Origin: Todiramphus chloris collaris | Taxonomy: Eukaryota > Chordata > Aves > Coraciiformes > Alcedinidae | NCBI GenBank assembly: GCA_025345505.1 | Contig: JANVCC010000018.1 | Coordinates: 8,648,998-8,712,997 of the forward strand | DNA length: 64,000 bases | Direction: 5' to 3' | Shown: in pieces, positions 26,741 to 40,084 of the stretch | Layout of the letters: every line of letters begins with the position of its first letter | Position numbering within the stretch: position 1 is the first letter of the stretch | Program-made: the position numbers and the translations under genes | Notes under the pieces: generated by a model | The model's input: the letters and a program-made list of their open reading frames with translations, nothing else | What the model was told of the DNA's origin: nothing | Databases searched by the model: none

Positions 26741-29700
26741 CCCCCCTCAAAACCCTTTTAAGTCACCCAGTTTAGTTGATGAATCCTTTGCATCCTTTTT
26801 AAAAGCACTTTTTTACTTTGCATTGAGTTTGACCCTTAATTATCTTGTGAGAAGGTGGAAATAGAAGCGTCCTTGCTTGATCTCTTGGGTCTGCGTGTGT
26901 AGCAGCCAGCAGCATTGATAATGAACTACAGCAAAGTTAAAGAGAAGCCCTTTCACTGTCTTCAGTTTACAAATTTCCAGTTAATGCTGACAAAGGCATG
27001 GAAACAGGGAGCTACACCCTGCCCGTTTGGTGGAACGCCATACCTGACACCAGGGAGAGGAGTAACGCATACTGAGTCACCTGCAAAGTAGCAGCTACCT
27101 TTGGCCTTGGCTCAGGGTTTGCATCCTAATTTCTCTGAAAGGAAAAATGTTTCTTCACTCCCTTTCCAGACAAGGAAGCTAGTTTTTTTTTCTATTATTT
27201 GCATTGTTTTAACAAAACTGGACACGTTCCTTATGTTAAACAAAATCAGCACAAATACTTGAACTACCCATTACACCTTCACTGTAAGCCCTACAGATTA
27301 GTATTTAAAAATAGCATTGTGTACCCCAGATTGTCAACTGCCTCTTCTCAAAATAGTCCATCAGAAAAAAACGTTTGGCTTCGCACTGCCCTCAGAAAGT
27401 TGAGAAATCCCTGTTCTGGTAAAACAAGCTGAGAAGCAAGTTCCAAAGACTTTGCCATCAGACTAGCTGATCTCAATCACGGCAGAGAGAGAGATGGTAT
27501 CTCAGAGAACAAGATCCTGAAGCATTTAGGGCTTCCTAGGGCAACGCCAGCTCTTTGAATTCTTCCCATAAAACTGATTAGTAAAGCCAAAATACAACTG
27601 AAGCAAGTCCAAAAAAAAAAAGCACGTCCCAAATCAGTCTGTTCCCATGTCGTTTCTACTATTCTTTTGGCAGGATAAGGTGGAGACGCTTTCATCATTC
27701 CAGAGACGCTAAGTCATTTTCTATAAACTTTGATTGAAACTAAAATTAATTCTGGGCTAATGCCTTTTAAACTAGATTTCATCCAAGAGCAAATGGAATA
27801 GCTTCACTATTCGCTGGTTACTGTTGAGAGATGTCACCCAGAGAGAAGCTGCTGGTTTTGACCAGTGGATGCACGTGGGAGTAATACTGATAGCAAGTTA
27901 GTGTATCAGAGAGAAGGACTGAGCAAGGACACGGGTACCGTCGCCTTCGCCATCGCACGTGTCCCGCTGCTTTATATCCACAGAGATCAGTCCTTCGCTC
28001 TTTGCCATCCGCTGGAATGGTGCCTGCCCATGTAGTAAGATCCTAAAGCTATTATAACATGTACCAGATTCCAGGGAGATAGAAGAAACTCAATTCATAA
28101 TTTTTAACTTTTTGGGTTTCATTTTTCACCATTGACCTGTGACAGCTGCAGAAGGCGCATAAAAGAAATCTCGCTGTAATTTATACTTCTGTGACCTGTC
28201 GTGCGTACTAAAACTAGTGCCAACGGAGTCAACTGCAGGAAATCTTTATTATTTTCTTAGAAACTCTTTAAAATGTAAACATCCTGTTGATACAAATCTC
28301 AGATTCTTCTGATGTTTACTTAGCAGCTGCCATCATTGTGCAGTGTCTGAGTACACATACCACATTACAGGGCACGGGGCTGACAGAGACCTAGTCTGGC
28401 TTGCCTTTTATTTCACAGAAGCTAGGGCTGAAAATACTTCTGAGCAATTTAATGGTAAAACAGCTTAGTTATTTTAAAACTGTTTGAAATGTAGAAATTG
28501 TATAACAGTTTCAAACACGGTATTGAAATGGCTGGCAGAGATACCCCACATCCCCTTTGCTCTGCCCCCGCCATCAGATCCTGAAAGAGGGCATGTTTTA
28601 GTCGCTCGTAACAAGCAGGGTATTGCATCAGGAATCATATAAAGTCTTTTTTCATGTCCAGTGGTAGCTGCCACTTCCCTTCTGAGTCATGAATACCTGG
28701 AAGTCTCAACATCCAATACTGCAAAAGCATAAAAAATAATCCTGTCACCCTCATGGCAGAGAAGCTGCAAAAATGTAAATATTGAAAAGTGTACTCCCAG
28801 AAGTAAAATGGAAAGAACTTTCTATTTATTGTTTTGTAAATCTGTTTATTTTTAAGCTAATCTCATTATTTTGGGGGGGCTGACTCACCATTTCTGAATG
28901 CTTAGGTTGGCAGCAGTTCTCCATTGCTGGTACAGTAGTTGTGCTGACTCAGGATGTCTTTACAGCCATGCATAGCCCGCAGGAAAATATGTACTTTACA
29001 GATCCATGCAAATCATATAGTGAATCCCATTGTTTTCTACTGTTGGTGGACATCCCATGTGCCTCTGGTTACACATGGTTCATTAGTTTTGCCTGCCTGT
29101 GTGCTGCAACAGCAAAGCTCCTGACTGTAAAATGAAGATGAGAACAGTTGGATCCTGGAAACTTCTGTTTAAATATGTTTAAAATTAATATATTAGGAAA
29201 ATAGGTGGCATCCCAACAAGCTGTTACCTTTTTGTAGCTCTGAGTGGCATAGGCAAAGAGCACAGACATTTTGGCATTCAGAGAGGCACCCTGAACACCA
29301 GGTATGACAGTCAACTGTCTGTCAGGTTTCACAGGCCCTGTACCACCATCTGCATCGCTGAAAATTTACACCTTCGTTGCTTTTAGATTTTATTGCATAA
29401 TCCGTCAAGAGGGAAGCATTTCTGAAAACAATTCTGAGTTTGTTTGGCAATTGCTAATTAAGAAACATGCACGTAAAGCTTTAGGTTTGCAGGCACACGC
29501 CCGTAGGCACACAGAATGCACACGAAGTGAGCAGGCAAAATAACTGCAGCATCAGACAAAATTCCTCAAGACTCCCTGCTATAAAACAGTTCTTGGTTAG
29601 TCAGTTAGAATGTACCCAAACTTTAATTGCATGTATGACACATGTTTCTGTCTACCTCGACTGGTTTGTTTTGATCCAGAGGGTTCTACAATGTCTACAA

Positions 29701-30018
29701 ATAAGGCTCAGGGTAAAATGTATTGTTTTCTTATGGTTAAAATCCTTGGTTTGGAGTAGGAAGCTGTTTATTCCAGTGCAGAGGAGATACCCACTGAGCT
29801 AGTATAGAGGGAACTAGTGAGTGAGGGGTAAACAGAGAGGAGGCGGAGGCAGGAAGAACCAAAGGCTCCATTTGTTTGGCCAAAGGTAGGCTTCTGGTGC
29901 TATATGAGGTGGTGGAGTTGAGCTACCCAGGCAAGACTGGCATATGAGACACATGAGTTGCCTGTAGCAGCAGTGGAGACCAAACAGGGTATGCTGCATA
30001 TCCGTCATAAATTGAGTG

Positions 30019-30075
30019 AGATCACAGAATCAGTTAGAGAAAACCTGTAAGATCATCTGCTCCAACTATTAATTT
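30019..30075 (-). mobile_element. Possible CR1 3'-end remnant
   Basis: ATCACAGAATCAGTTAGAG, then GTAAGATCATCTGCTCCAAC, looks like a worn reverse CR1 3' end, about 500 bases from a clearer one in the same orientation at 30570. It is too short to be sure. Confidence 0.4.
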
Positions 30076-30569
30076 CCAGATATTTATGTATGGGCACCTG
30101 AATCGTGCTTTATCAGTTTACCTGTAGGAATCTGCAGGTGCAGTAGGCATTGGAGGTGTAGATGACCCCATTAGAGTCCATAGAAATCTACTGAAGAATT
30201 TAAGGTGGTATTTGGCCCTTAAACAAGGGGCATCTGGTTTAATTTTGAGCCCTGTGGAATATCCCCATCTGGCCTCCAGCTGTTTTTCTGGAAAGTTGTG
30301 GGTCTCCTATGAAATGTGTCATACCTGCCAGTCTCGTGCAGATGCCTCAGGTATCTAGAGCATCTCAAATGGCAGTAGGTACCTACACTCAGGCAGTTGA
30401 GTTCTTAGTGGAGTCTGAAGTGCAGCTTCACCCACCTTACACGAGACCCCTGCTGTTTCAGTTGAGTAGCCCGCTAAGCTCCAGTGGCTTTATTGAGTGT
30501 ATCTTTCCTGACTCTGTGGTGGCAATTTGGATGCCTGCTGCACGTGTAAACACTGCAGTAGTTACCTAT

Positions 30570-30768
30570 CACAGAATACCAGCTTGGAAGGGACCTCAAG
30601 GATCATCTAGTCCAACCTTTTAAGGTAAACTAGACATATGTAGTGTAAATGAGATGGCCCAGCACCCTGTCAAGCTGAGTCTTAAAACTGTCCAGTATAG
30701 GGGAATCCACCGCTTCCCTTGGGAGACTATTACACCATCTAATTGTTCTCATGGTGAAAATTTAGACG
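30570..30768 (-). mobile_element. CR1 LINE 3' UTR-proximal fragment
   Basis: The reverse 3' end CACAGAATACCAGCTTGGAA is followed by GGGACCTCAAGGATCATC, ATGGCCCAGCACCCTGTC and GTGAAAATTTAGACG. The wording belongs to a CR1 subfamily different from the copies at 3.4 and 6.7 kb. About 200 bases survive, with no coding potential. Confidence 0.8.
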
Positions 30769-32324
30769 TATTTAGATATTTATATGCTGAACTGAACCCA
30801 TCCCTGACACTAGGAACAACTGATGGTTGGAGGAGTATTTGAGGAGTAGGGCTGGGAATAGAGGTTCTAGACTGGTAAAAAAGTGGAGAATTGCTGAGGG
30901 AAAACCAATTAGGGTTAGAATTGTGACTCAGACAGGGGTGAAGAAACCAGGAAGATAAAATTTGGACTTAGCAGGGCAAGAATGTAGGACTACAATAAGA
31001 AGCACAAGTAATACAAATTGGAAATTACTAGGTAAGGAGAAGAGAGCTGAAACAATGAGCCAAAGGAGGGTAGAGCAGTCCTGAGACCAGAAAGGAACAA
31101 GACAGAAGTCGTCATACTTGGAAAGACTAGACAAACAACTGGACAGCAAGGCCAGTAGTTGGTAAATATTCTGCCCTTTTCTGCTTGGAATGGAACCTAA
31201 ATTTCCAAAATCTTATCATTCCTGTTCTCAGCAGGTGCCTTTGGCTCTGTTTGCCTCAAAGACAGGAGCAGCACAAGGGAAGAGAGTTTGTAAAGATAAG
31301 TAGTAAGTGGTGAGGACCTGATGTTCCCAATGCAGGTATCTGAGAGGATTGTCACTTTAGCAAACAATTTTCTGGTTCCATGGACTGAATGTCCATTAGT
31401 GAGTGGAGCTCACTCAGTGTGATCCCGAAGACTATCTTTGCCTTAGTTTCAGTTGAAAAGAATTCATACACTCTGAGACTACTCCACTAGGTGAACCAAA
31501 GCATGGTAAATTTGGAAAAACATGACATTTGCTTCAAAAAGACACAATAGATCCGAGCTAAATCACTAATTTCTGTGCTGGACACCCTCAGTGTGACATC
31601 CATCAGGAAGGTGTCCCATGTTCCTCTGGCCAGAAGGTGACAGTGATACTTCTTTCACTTACACCATTACCTTAAGGGAGAGGCCTAAAGCAGCAGATCT
31701 AGAGGTGCTAACACTGTTGCCAGTACCCGTAGGTGCCACATCTGAAATACCTGGTTTTTGGTTTACCCCCTTGAAGTCTAGCAGACTGTATATACAAGCT
31801 CTGCTAAAACCAGTTGACATTGAGTTACCAAACATTTCAAAGTTAGGGAGCACCAATCTAAGTTTAGACACCTTTGTGTATGCATTAAGAGGTGGTGTTT
31901 CATTGAAACATCACTTTTCCTTTTTCCTCCTTCATTAACTAAGAGAGCTGTGTAATGAAGGAGACAGCAGGATGCACGACTCCTACCTCATTTGTGGCAG
32001 AAGTGGTAAAATGCCTGCTGAAAGAAACAGGGAACTATATGAAGTAAAAATGGATAGCTTCATGGTAAGGACACCTACACTTCACACCGAGAATGGACCG
32101 TTGTTGAAGTCATTAATATTTTTCATAGATGGTCACAGTTTGTCCTCACTTTTCTGAGTATCTCATTTAAGACCTTGAAATCTGTTTTACAGACAGTGTT
32201 TCAGACTACCTGTAAATGAAGCCCAGGAGTGGTCTCCACTGAGCATAGTCAATCTGTCTAATGCTGCACACACTGGAAAACCAGCTCTAGGTGTTTCAGA
32301 CTGCACTACATACTTTCAAATTTG

Positions 32325-32400
32325 TGTATGTAGTTGGACATTAATTTCTGTGCTCCCCATCTGCAAAATGGAGACAAAAATGGCCACTGAATTAAATCAC
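32325..32400 (+). mobile_element. MIR-like relic
   Basis: TCTGTGCTCCCCATCTGCAA followed by AATGGAGAC resembles the MIR phrase 'CTCAGTTTCCTCATCTGTAAAATGGGGA' on the + strand. Only this core is convincing. Confidence 0.4.
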
Positions 32401-33989
32401 GTAGTGGTGCGTGCCAGAGGAATGCACAGAAGAAAATAAATTCTGTCTGTAAACCGTGAAATATGTAGTAAATAAATCCTCAGACCACACACAGAATTTA
32501 AAACGAAAACTGCTATCAAATAGCAGCTCATCAGCTGAATGTCATCCTGTCAGTGGATTAAATGAGTTGAGGATCCTTTGGATCCTGCAGTGAAAGATTA
32601 AACCGTCATGCAAATGTACCAGAGGCAAGCTAAGAATGCACATAAATCTTTTGTTTAGGCATTTCCAAATCTGTGAGTTCTCAAGTTTACAACCCTACCT
32701 GGAGAACAGCCCATTTCACAGTTCTTGCAGACTAAGCCAAGTATTTTATCCACCTTTGTAAAGTGTAATGACTTTTCATCTTTTTCTAAATGATCATGTG
32801 AAGAGACTCTATGACTAGCCTATCAAAATATCTAATAATTTCAAGAGCTACTCCATTAAACTGGAGTTGCTCCGTTTCTTTTTTTCTCAGGTTCATAATC
32901 TGGTTTTGTATCTGTTGGTAATAGAGCCCAGGGTTAAACATAATTTAGTCAGATGTTTGGCTTTCAAAAGGCCTGAGTGCAGCTGGCCATTTTACGTTGG
33001 CTTTTTTGAAGAATTTTTGCTAGTGTGACATCCTGTGATTTATGAATCTAAGGTGAGATCAAAAGAAATTTTTTGCTAAAACAAATGACATACCTTGTTT
33101 CCAGCAATTAGTGGGTTACAAAGGAAAACAATAAAATTGGTTATCACGGGATGGTTTATTTCTATGCTTTATATGTAAGTTGAAGCATTACTTAGATTTC
33201 TGCCTATGCAACTGAGATACTGTATTTTGGATACAGCCAGTAGTCAGTAATGTCTGAGATCTGGGTGAGCTTCAACACGAGAAAAGCGAGTTAGACAAAA
33301 ACTTGTAACATTTGGTGAAATGCAGTCTGGGCTCTTATCCCACCTCTGCCCCAGTGGGTGCATTTATTTATAGTCCACATGGCTACAGAAGTGATGGAAT
33401 TGAAGATTTTTGTGATGAAAGGAAAACTTCTTGTCCCTTAATTTATGTTAGCATTGCTCAATTATTCACCGATGTACAGAAATGAAATATGAAACAAATC
33501 AGAATAATGGAACTGGGCCAAGCTGAGCGTGTGATGTTGAACAATCACTATCCTTCTGGTACCTGCATTCAAACACGTTAGTATAAAGACTCCTCATCAT
33601 TAAACTTGTTTCTGTATACTTGTAAATCCATAGGTTTTCACTCTCACCCAGACAACCACTTTCCCTTCAAATACTTTATAGAAATTGAAAAGCAGCATGC
33701 AAAGTTGAGATGAAAATGGGGGGAAATGATGACTTGGGAAAGAGTGACTTTTAGTGTTTCTGACAGTGAGAAAAGATACTTCATTGAATTTGATATTTTC
33801 ATGGAGTGTTACAACTTTTGTGTTTAGGTGCCCTGGAGCACCTTCTTCATGTATGTCATTGAACAGAGTTATTAGGACAAGATAAAACCAAATGGACTTT
33901 GGCAGAATTTTAGTTCCACATTACAACCCAAAAGAAAATTGCTCACTGATCTGCAGGTGGTGCCTGCTGCTCTACACAGGCAGCACTTC

Positions 33990-34139
33990 ACAAAGTTAAG
34001 AGCAAGCTGGGGTTTTTTCAACCTGGAGAAGATAAGGTTCTGAGCAGCCTGATGTAATTGAAATGTCCCTGCCCACTGCAGGTGGAGTTGGACTGCATGA
34101 CTTTACAGGTCCCTTCCAACCCAAACTATTCTATGATTG
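33990..34139 (+). mobile_element. CR1 LINE 3' fragment with internal deletion
   Basis: AGCTGGGGTTTTTTCAACCT, then GGAGAAGATAAGGTTC, is the '[11 protein letters not shown]' region of CR1. It runs directly into TGAGCAGCCTGATGTAATTG and the typical 3' end AGGTCCCTTCCAACCCAAAC plus TATTCTATGATTG. The 250-300 bases that normally separate these parts are missing. Confidence 0.85.
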
Positions 34140-34631
34140 TAAGATTCTCCAAGCAAAAGAAGTTTTGCTTCTGAGATGACTATAGTTGCTGTGACTCTAA
34201 CATGTCTGAGTGAATCACTTCTAGTTACACCTAACACGAAGGTTAAAAAACAATAGGCACTCCTCCACCTAAGGCCCCAACCAAGCAGGTGGTTTGAGAT
34301 CACACCTAACAGATTCCAGTAAGACTGAGCTACTTACAAATGTGGAGTAGCCTCCTACTTCTCTGCCTTTCCATCCAGAAGAAAGCTGTAATGGTTAGCC
34401 CCTTCAGCTGGGACACAGCATCCACTGTACCAGTGTGTTTGCAATTTGATTAAATAGAAAGTTAACACAGCAAACAGCTAATAGTTAGAGAAAGCACAGC
34501 AGCTGCCTGCTTAGGAGTGGACTCCATGGACAACTTGGTGTTTTGATCCATAATAACAAATTTCCAAAGACGGACAGACTTTCACTTTCATCAGCAGATC
34601 TCTGTTTTCAGAATTAAGCCTGTATAGGGGT

Positions 34632-34690
34632 CCACAGTTTTGTGGATGAGGAAAGTGAGTCACAGAAGTGTTTAACTGGCCTTATCGTAA
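34632..34690 (-). mobile_element. MIR-like relic near the LDAH terminal exon
   Basis: TTTTGTGGATGAGGAAAGTG followed by AGTCACAGAAGTGTTTAACT matches reverse MIR ('TTTTACAGATGAGGAAACTGAGGC...'). It lies about 170 bases upstream of the LDAH terminal exon. Confidence 0.45.
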
Positions 34691-34857
34691 TTGCAGGCTT
34701 GGAAACAACCAAGAGCTACCAATTTGCTGTTCCTCACAGTGTATCTTGGGTCATGAAGTATTGCTTATTTCCAAATATTTCAGTGCTCTTTGCTTTGATA
34801 TTGGTCGCTTCATCAGTAACTTTTCAAATTAATGATTTGATATGCTTTGATTTGTAG

Positions 34858-35049
34858 CTGATTTTCTACTATGGAACTGGAGACAGCTGGTGTCCACAGC
34901 ACTACTATGATGAGATCAAGATGGATTTTCCAGACGGGGACATTCGACTTTGTGAGAAAGGGCTCCGCCACGCCTTTGTGCTAGATGCCAGCAAGGAGAT
35001 GGCTGCCATGATTACAGACTGGTTACAGGATGATCTGACCAAATTATAA
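34858..35049 (+). CDS. LDAH: LDAH, terminal coding exon
   Basis: The exon encodes the last 63 residues and a TAA stop (35047-35049). It begins LIFYYGTGDSWCPQHYYDEI and continues with DFPDGDIRLCEKGLRHAFVL, close to human LDAH ('LTFYYGTIDPWCPKEYYEDIKKDFPEGDIRLCEKNIPHAF'). It carries two members of the hydrolase catalytic triad: Asp in YYGTGD (34882-34884) and His in LRHAF (34969-34971). The exon ends MAAMITDWLQDDLTKL, matching the human C-terminus in length. The acceptor is TTTGTAG and the reading enters in phase 0, as required by the previous exon. No stop or frameshift is seen, so this end of the gene looks functional. Confidence 0.95.
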   Translation: MIFYYGTGDSWCPQHYYDEIKMDFPDGDIRLCEKGLRHAFVLDASKEMAAMITDWLQDDLTKL

Positions 35050-36374
35050 ACACAGATTCAGTGATTAACAAGAAAATAATGTAATTATTATGTGTAATTT
35101 TTTTGTGACAGAGTCCATCCTTTTTTTTTCTGTTTATTATAATTATGCATTTTTTTTCTATTGAGATGGTTTAGAGAAAGATAAAGAGAGACTGGCTGGT
35201 CCAAGGTATAGTTTTATTGATTCCATGGTGATGTACCTTCATCCTGTGTCTTCAGGACTCTGCAGAATTTGGCAAAGGATGGAGTATTTATTGTCTGCTA
35301 GCACTCCAGACAATACTGATGAGATTCACTGGCTACCAGTGTGCCTGAGTTCCTCCACCTCATTCACATGCTGGAGAATTGTCAGGGGTGGGTTTGGGCA
35401 ATCCTGCTGGGCTGCTTTAGAAAGGAATATCTGGCTGCTCTGTGTGGATAAAAATCCCACTGTGTATGGATTGTGGCAATGGATGCTGGTCTGCTGGAAA
35501 AGACCTGGCCCTCTCCATGGGTCTTATCCATCCATGTAACCCTGGTGCATGACAGCCCAAGGCCCCAGCACAACCCTAACATTGTCTCCACCAGGTCAGA
35601 TGGGGTTGGTGGTCAGTCAGAGGTCAGCAGCTGAGTTCAGGATGGTTACAAGGCAGCTGTGTAGATGAGGTGTGCAGTTTCTCCAAGGGGTTTAGGCACT
35701 CCTGCAGGGACTCCACAAGGTATTAAAAATGCCCTAAGGTAACTGGCTGCTCAGCAAGGTAATATGGAGCTCTTTCTGGAACATGGCCAAGTGTTTCTTT
35801 TTCCAAGTGACTGTAGAGAAGGTGAAAGACACTGGTCAAAAGTGCCAGTATTAAAAGGTTAAATTGAATCACAGAATTCATATATAACTACTTATAGGTG
35901 GCCTACTCTCCTAATGAAGTCCATGAGAACAGTGCTTGCTCAGCAGCTTTAAAGAATGAAACCAGCTTTGATGCATGTCTGAATTTCAGTTCTTTGCTCT
36001 AAGGACTGAAGTATGAAATTTTCTGCCAAGCCACAAATCATCTAAGTCCACCATGAGAAAATGGCTGTTACTCTGCCATGGTTGCACCCGTGAAATGGTA
36101 CGAAATGTTACTGTTGGGAACCAGCTCCTTGCTAGTGCACATTTCTGACAAGTACACTGTTCCTCACATTTGTTCGTCCCTCTCCTTTACAGACTGAAAA
36201 AAAAAATAGGTAAAAAAATTGTCCTACCAATTGTGGAAACAGAATTAGTTACAGGTGATAGCTACAAGTGAAAATAATGTAAGGAAGGGGAAGAGAGCCA
36301 ATGTAATCAAGAAAAGCTTTCGAGCCATGAACCTGTGAAATAATCTCCCTGTGGAACTCATAGAGACACTTATA

Positions 36375-36380
36375 AATAAA
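36375..36380 (+). promoter_or_regulatory. Candidate LDAH polyadenylation signal (proximal)
   Basis: AATAAA lies 1.3 kb past the LDAH stop. No AATAAA is seen closer. Choice between this and the one at 38080 is not possible from sequence alone. Confidence 0.25.
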
Positions 36381-37118
36381 CAAAGCAGTACAGAATATAG
36401 TCAGGAGAAGTCCTTCCCTTGCAAACAGATGAATTTAGGTGTTGTATTGGGTATCTAACTTACATGATTTATTAAGTTTTCAGGTGGTACTAGTGAGAAT
36501 GGCACTGGAGAACATTCTCTGTGATGCAGAAAGACCAATTAATTCCTTACTTTTCTTACACAATTACATACACACCTTCCACTTCTCTCTAAATCCCCCT
36601 TAAATCTTTCACCAATATTTAGAGCAATTTGTAATAGGATTCAGTTTCTGGATATATTGGACTGGTCTTCAAACCCGCAGACAGACAGTGGATTTAAGTG
36701 ACCTTCTTTGCATAGGAAACTGGTTTTGCTTTTGAGACTAGCCAGTAGATTTTCAGATTACACTGCCACGTAATGAAGCAGGTATTGGTGCTTGGGGCAG
36801 AAATATTGAGACCACAGTTGCAGCAGCCTGGAGAGGAACCGGATACGTTGAAAGTGAAGGGACTGTGCCCGTGCAACTATTCCCGTGTATTGGAGAGTCG
36901 TGGGTCCCTTCCTTCTTTCTACAGGGCCATATTCAGTCGTGACCAAAACAATTCTTGTGCTCACTTGAGAAATCCACAGTTTTCTGTGTGTGTGTTTGAA
37001 CAGCCCCCAGATGCTGGCACGCATTCCCAGTGGATGGCCTTATGGCAGATGCTAAATGCATCTGTTGGCTTTGGTGCTCCCTGGGGCAGAGCAAGGGCAG
37101 CTGTGTTCACATACGTGG

Positions 37119-37170
37119 ATATATATATATGTACATGTGTGTATATATATATACACATACATGCATATGT
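37119..37170. repeat. (TA)n/(TG)n microsatellite
   Basis: Alternating AT, GTAC, TG and AT runs ending ACACATACATGCATATG. It is able to pair with itself. Confidence 0.9.
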
Positions 37171-38079
37171 TTGTATATTAGCAACATAATACGGTTCACT
37201 TGGTTGTTTTGGTTTACACATCTGTCTGGTTGAACAAATCATTTGTTCTTCAAGGTATATGGAATCAGGTAATCGAGGAGGAACTCGGTTTGTAAGAGTT
37301 CAGCTGTTGTAGTGGATCTCCTGAGGACAGAAAAAACCTTGCATTAACCAAAGATAAGAAGCAACTATTAAAGCCTGGAAACAGAAGCACCTATGAGAAG
37401 CAGTTGTTTACAGTGCATTATTCGTATACTTTGTATGAGGAATTAATTTAGCAATACTTGTACTTGACTTGTGTATGCCTTTTATACAACTGTTAGTCCA
37501 TTATAACAAATCCTGCTGACTGCATTAAGACCTAAACTGAGATTAGATCTGGTCAGTGATGACCAGATCTACTGCAGGATAATGCCTTACGATTTTCTTA
37601 AATGAATTTTCTCTAAGATTATCAAAACGACATTGATTCAATTGCTACTTTCCTCCTAGAAGCTGTTACTGTAAGGCTAAGATCTGAAAAATTGTTACTC
37701 TATTCATTGCAAAAAAGCATGGGTCTAGTTTTCACAGCTGTATTTCCTAAGAGGAGCAGATCTCACACCATGAGAATCCCAGCTCTTCTGAAGCCCATAG
37801 TGCTCACCGTGACCCCAGGCAAAGAGTGTCCAAGGTACGTACGGTCCAAATGTGCCAATTTATCATGAAAACACAGTGTGGTCTTGCCTATTGTAGTCTA
37901 TTTTAGGATTCTTAGGAAACTTATCACAAATTAACTGACTGTATGCAGTAGCACCTGATCTCTGTCATTCACATTTGTGCTTAATTCCCACCATGCAAGC
38001 TTCAATGACTTTGACTCACGTTCAAGTGTTTTGCTAGATTGATACCTTTTATGAAAAAGTGCACAACTTCAATAACAAA

Positions 38080-38085
38080 AATAAA
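38080..38085 (+). promoter_or_regulatory. Candidate LDAH polyadenylation signal (distal)
   Basis: AATAAA, followed within 40 bases by a T-rich stretch (GATTCTTTATTTTG), lies 3 kb past the stop. Confidence 0.3.
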
Positions 38086-40084
38086 GACATTTATGGTAAA
38101 ATGTAACTTGATTCTTTATTTTGAAAACTTGTTTAGTCTTAGTTCACCTTCTTCATTACTTCACGCATATAAAATTTGCAAAAAAAACTTGCCAAACCCT
38201 AGATTTCACGTGTGATGTAGACATCTGCTAAGTGCAGGGAAAATCAGTGGGTGGTAAGCACCTGACTCGCTAAAGCATTTTTATCTAGAGCCACTCCAAA
38301 ATAATCAATCAGTGTTTCCCCTTGTTCCCTCCAGCTCCATGTTTGCCGCTTCGAATGAGCTATAGAGTGTGTGGCTTAGTGAGGTTTGTCCCTTCAGGAA
38401 GCTTGATGAGTGCTTGCCCAGTGTTTATGGTGAAGAATTTGGAGTTGGACTCCAAGCTAAACACAGTTCCTTGACTCAAAGGAGACAGATTGCATACATG
38501 AGCCACCACAGATAATCTCTCCTCTGCAGTTGAGGTCATTTACATATTTATTTTACAGAAGATGGGTTTATATGTGCATCCACTTCCCAGCCCTTTCTTT
38601 GGTCTAGCTAACTGCCAGCAAAGACTTGAAACAAGATGTTCAATGTTATCATTAATAAAGTTGCTCCAACTATTACTGGGTTTAGATAAACTTACTAGAC
38701 CCAAGAGATTTGGTTTACTCTGTGTCACAGGTCACACTCAGACTCCCAAGTGCAGTATATTTCTGAGACTCTTCACTTGCAGGCAAATGTTCTCTTTCCT
38801 GGCACGTTTACAGAATAAGAATCCAGAGAGTGTTTGTGAGTGAGCAGGAACTATTAAAACAGCATGCAGCTCTGGAACAGCTGATGGGGTCTGAGTACAA
38901 GCAGCAGATACAGCAGTAACAGCACAAGCCAGCTGCCAGAAGCGGTCGTTGCTCTCAGTAGCATCATGCAGCAGTTATGAAACAGGCTAACATGCGTGCT
39001 CAGATGGGACAGCCAAGGAGAGATTTCATGAAAGACTGTTTTCAAGTCCTTCAGCTGATAGTAAATGGACTAGGTTTTTCCATTCCACCTATTGCAGGAA
39101 CGTGCTTGCAGGCAAGTAGTTGTGTTGTGGACAATAATGTACAGCAGCTAAGAAAATGCATCTGACTCGCTCTGTATCTGCCTGCCGTGTTGGCCAGTCA
39201 GACACTCAAAGGAGATTTTCAGCCACCTTATTTGAAGCACTTCACAATGAAAGAGGCAGTGGGAAGTAGCCTCTATCTTCCAAGTTTATGCACATCTTCA
39301 ACAAACTCACCTTAAAGCCGCCAAGCTCTAAAATACACTGTGCTTCCTATATTAAGAGAAATCTTTCTGTATGATGGCTTGGGATTGAGGAAAAAAGACC
39401 TGCCCAGTGTCAAGACTCAGATACTCCTTCTTCCTAATGGGCACCCTTAAAATTGGGTAAGAATCCATCTGTTCCAATGTAACTTGTTAGAAACAGGAGT
39501 ACCATTTGCAGAACATAAATGTTTTGAAGTGTTAATAACATTTCCTCTCATCATGCAGGGGCTACTGCAACACAGCAGTGCTTACTAGGAAGGAACCTGT
39601 GTCTATATCCACAAAAAAACCCCTAGAATTTTAAGCATCCAGAGTGAAATAGAGTTCCAATTACACTCCCATTAAAGCACCAGTACAGCCTCAATAAAGG
39701 CAATAGGATTTGAACACAGGCTTAGGGAGACCCAGGCGATTAATTGACAGAGGCTGGAACAACAGAGGTGACATGACATGAACAAAGAGCTTTAGTACAA
39801 AAGTATTACCTGAAAGACAGGAGATTCCTCTTACCCTTGTATTTCTACTAGTTTGCCCCAAAATAGCACAGTCCACCAGAGCAGGATTCCTGTGGAACTA
39901 GCACTTGGTGATAATGAGGATTTAAGTTTTCGTAGTAATGAACGCATGCCCACCTAGTGTCAGTTACTGACAATAAGATTCTCATACTAGAATACTTTGG
40001 GACTGCAGTTTTGCCTTCAGCAAACACATGTCCCAGTGATTTCCCCAAGCATCTTCTGAATTGGTCTGCATTACAGAAAACTAC

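Larger units (their letters stand above)
21219..34857 (+). other. LDAH last intron (13.6 kb)
   Basis: It is bounded by GTAAGT at 21219 and TTTGTAG at 34851-34857. It contains an unexplained antisense open frame just inside the donor side (21328-22077), a purine-rich block (22.7-23.2 kb), an AT/AC microsatellite, fragments of CR1 at 30.6 and 34.0 kb, and MIR-like pieces at 32.3 and 34.6 kb. The rest is AT-rich unique sequence in which I see no further exon or RNA gene. Confidence 0.85.
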
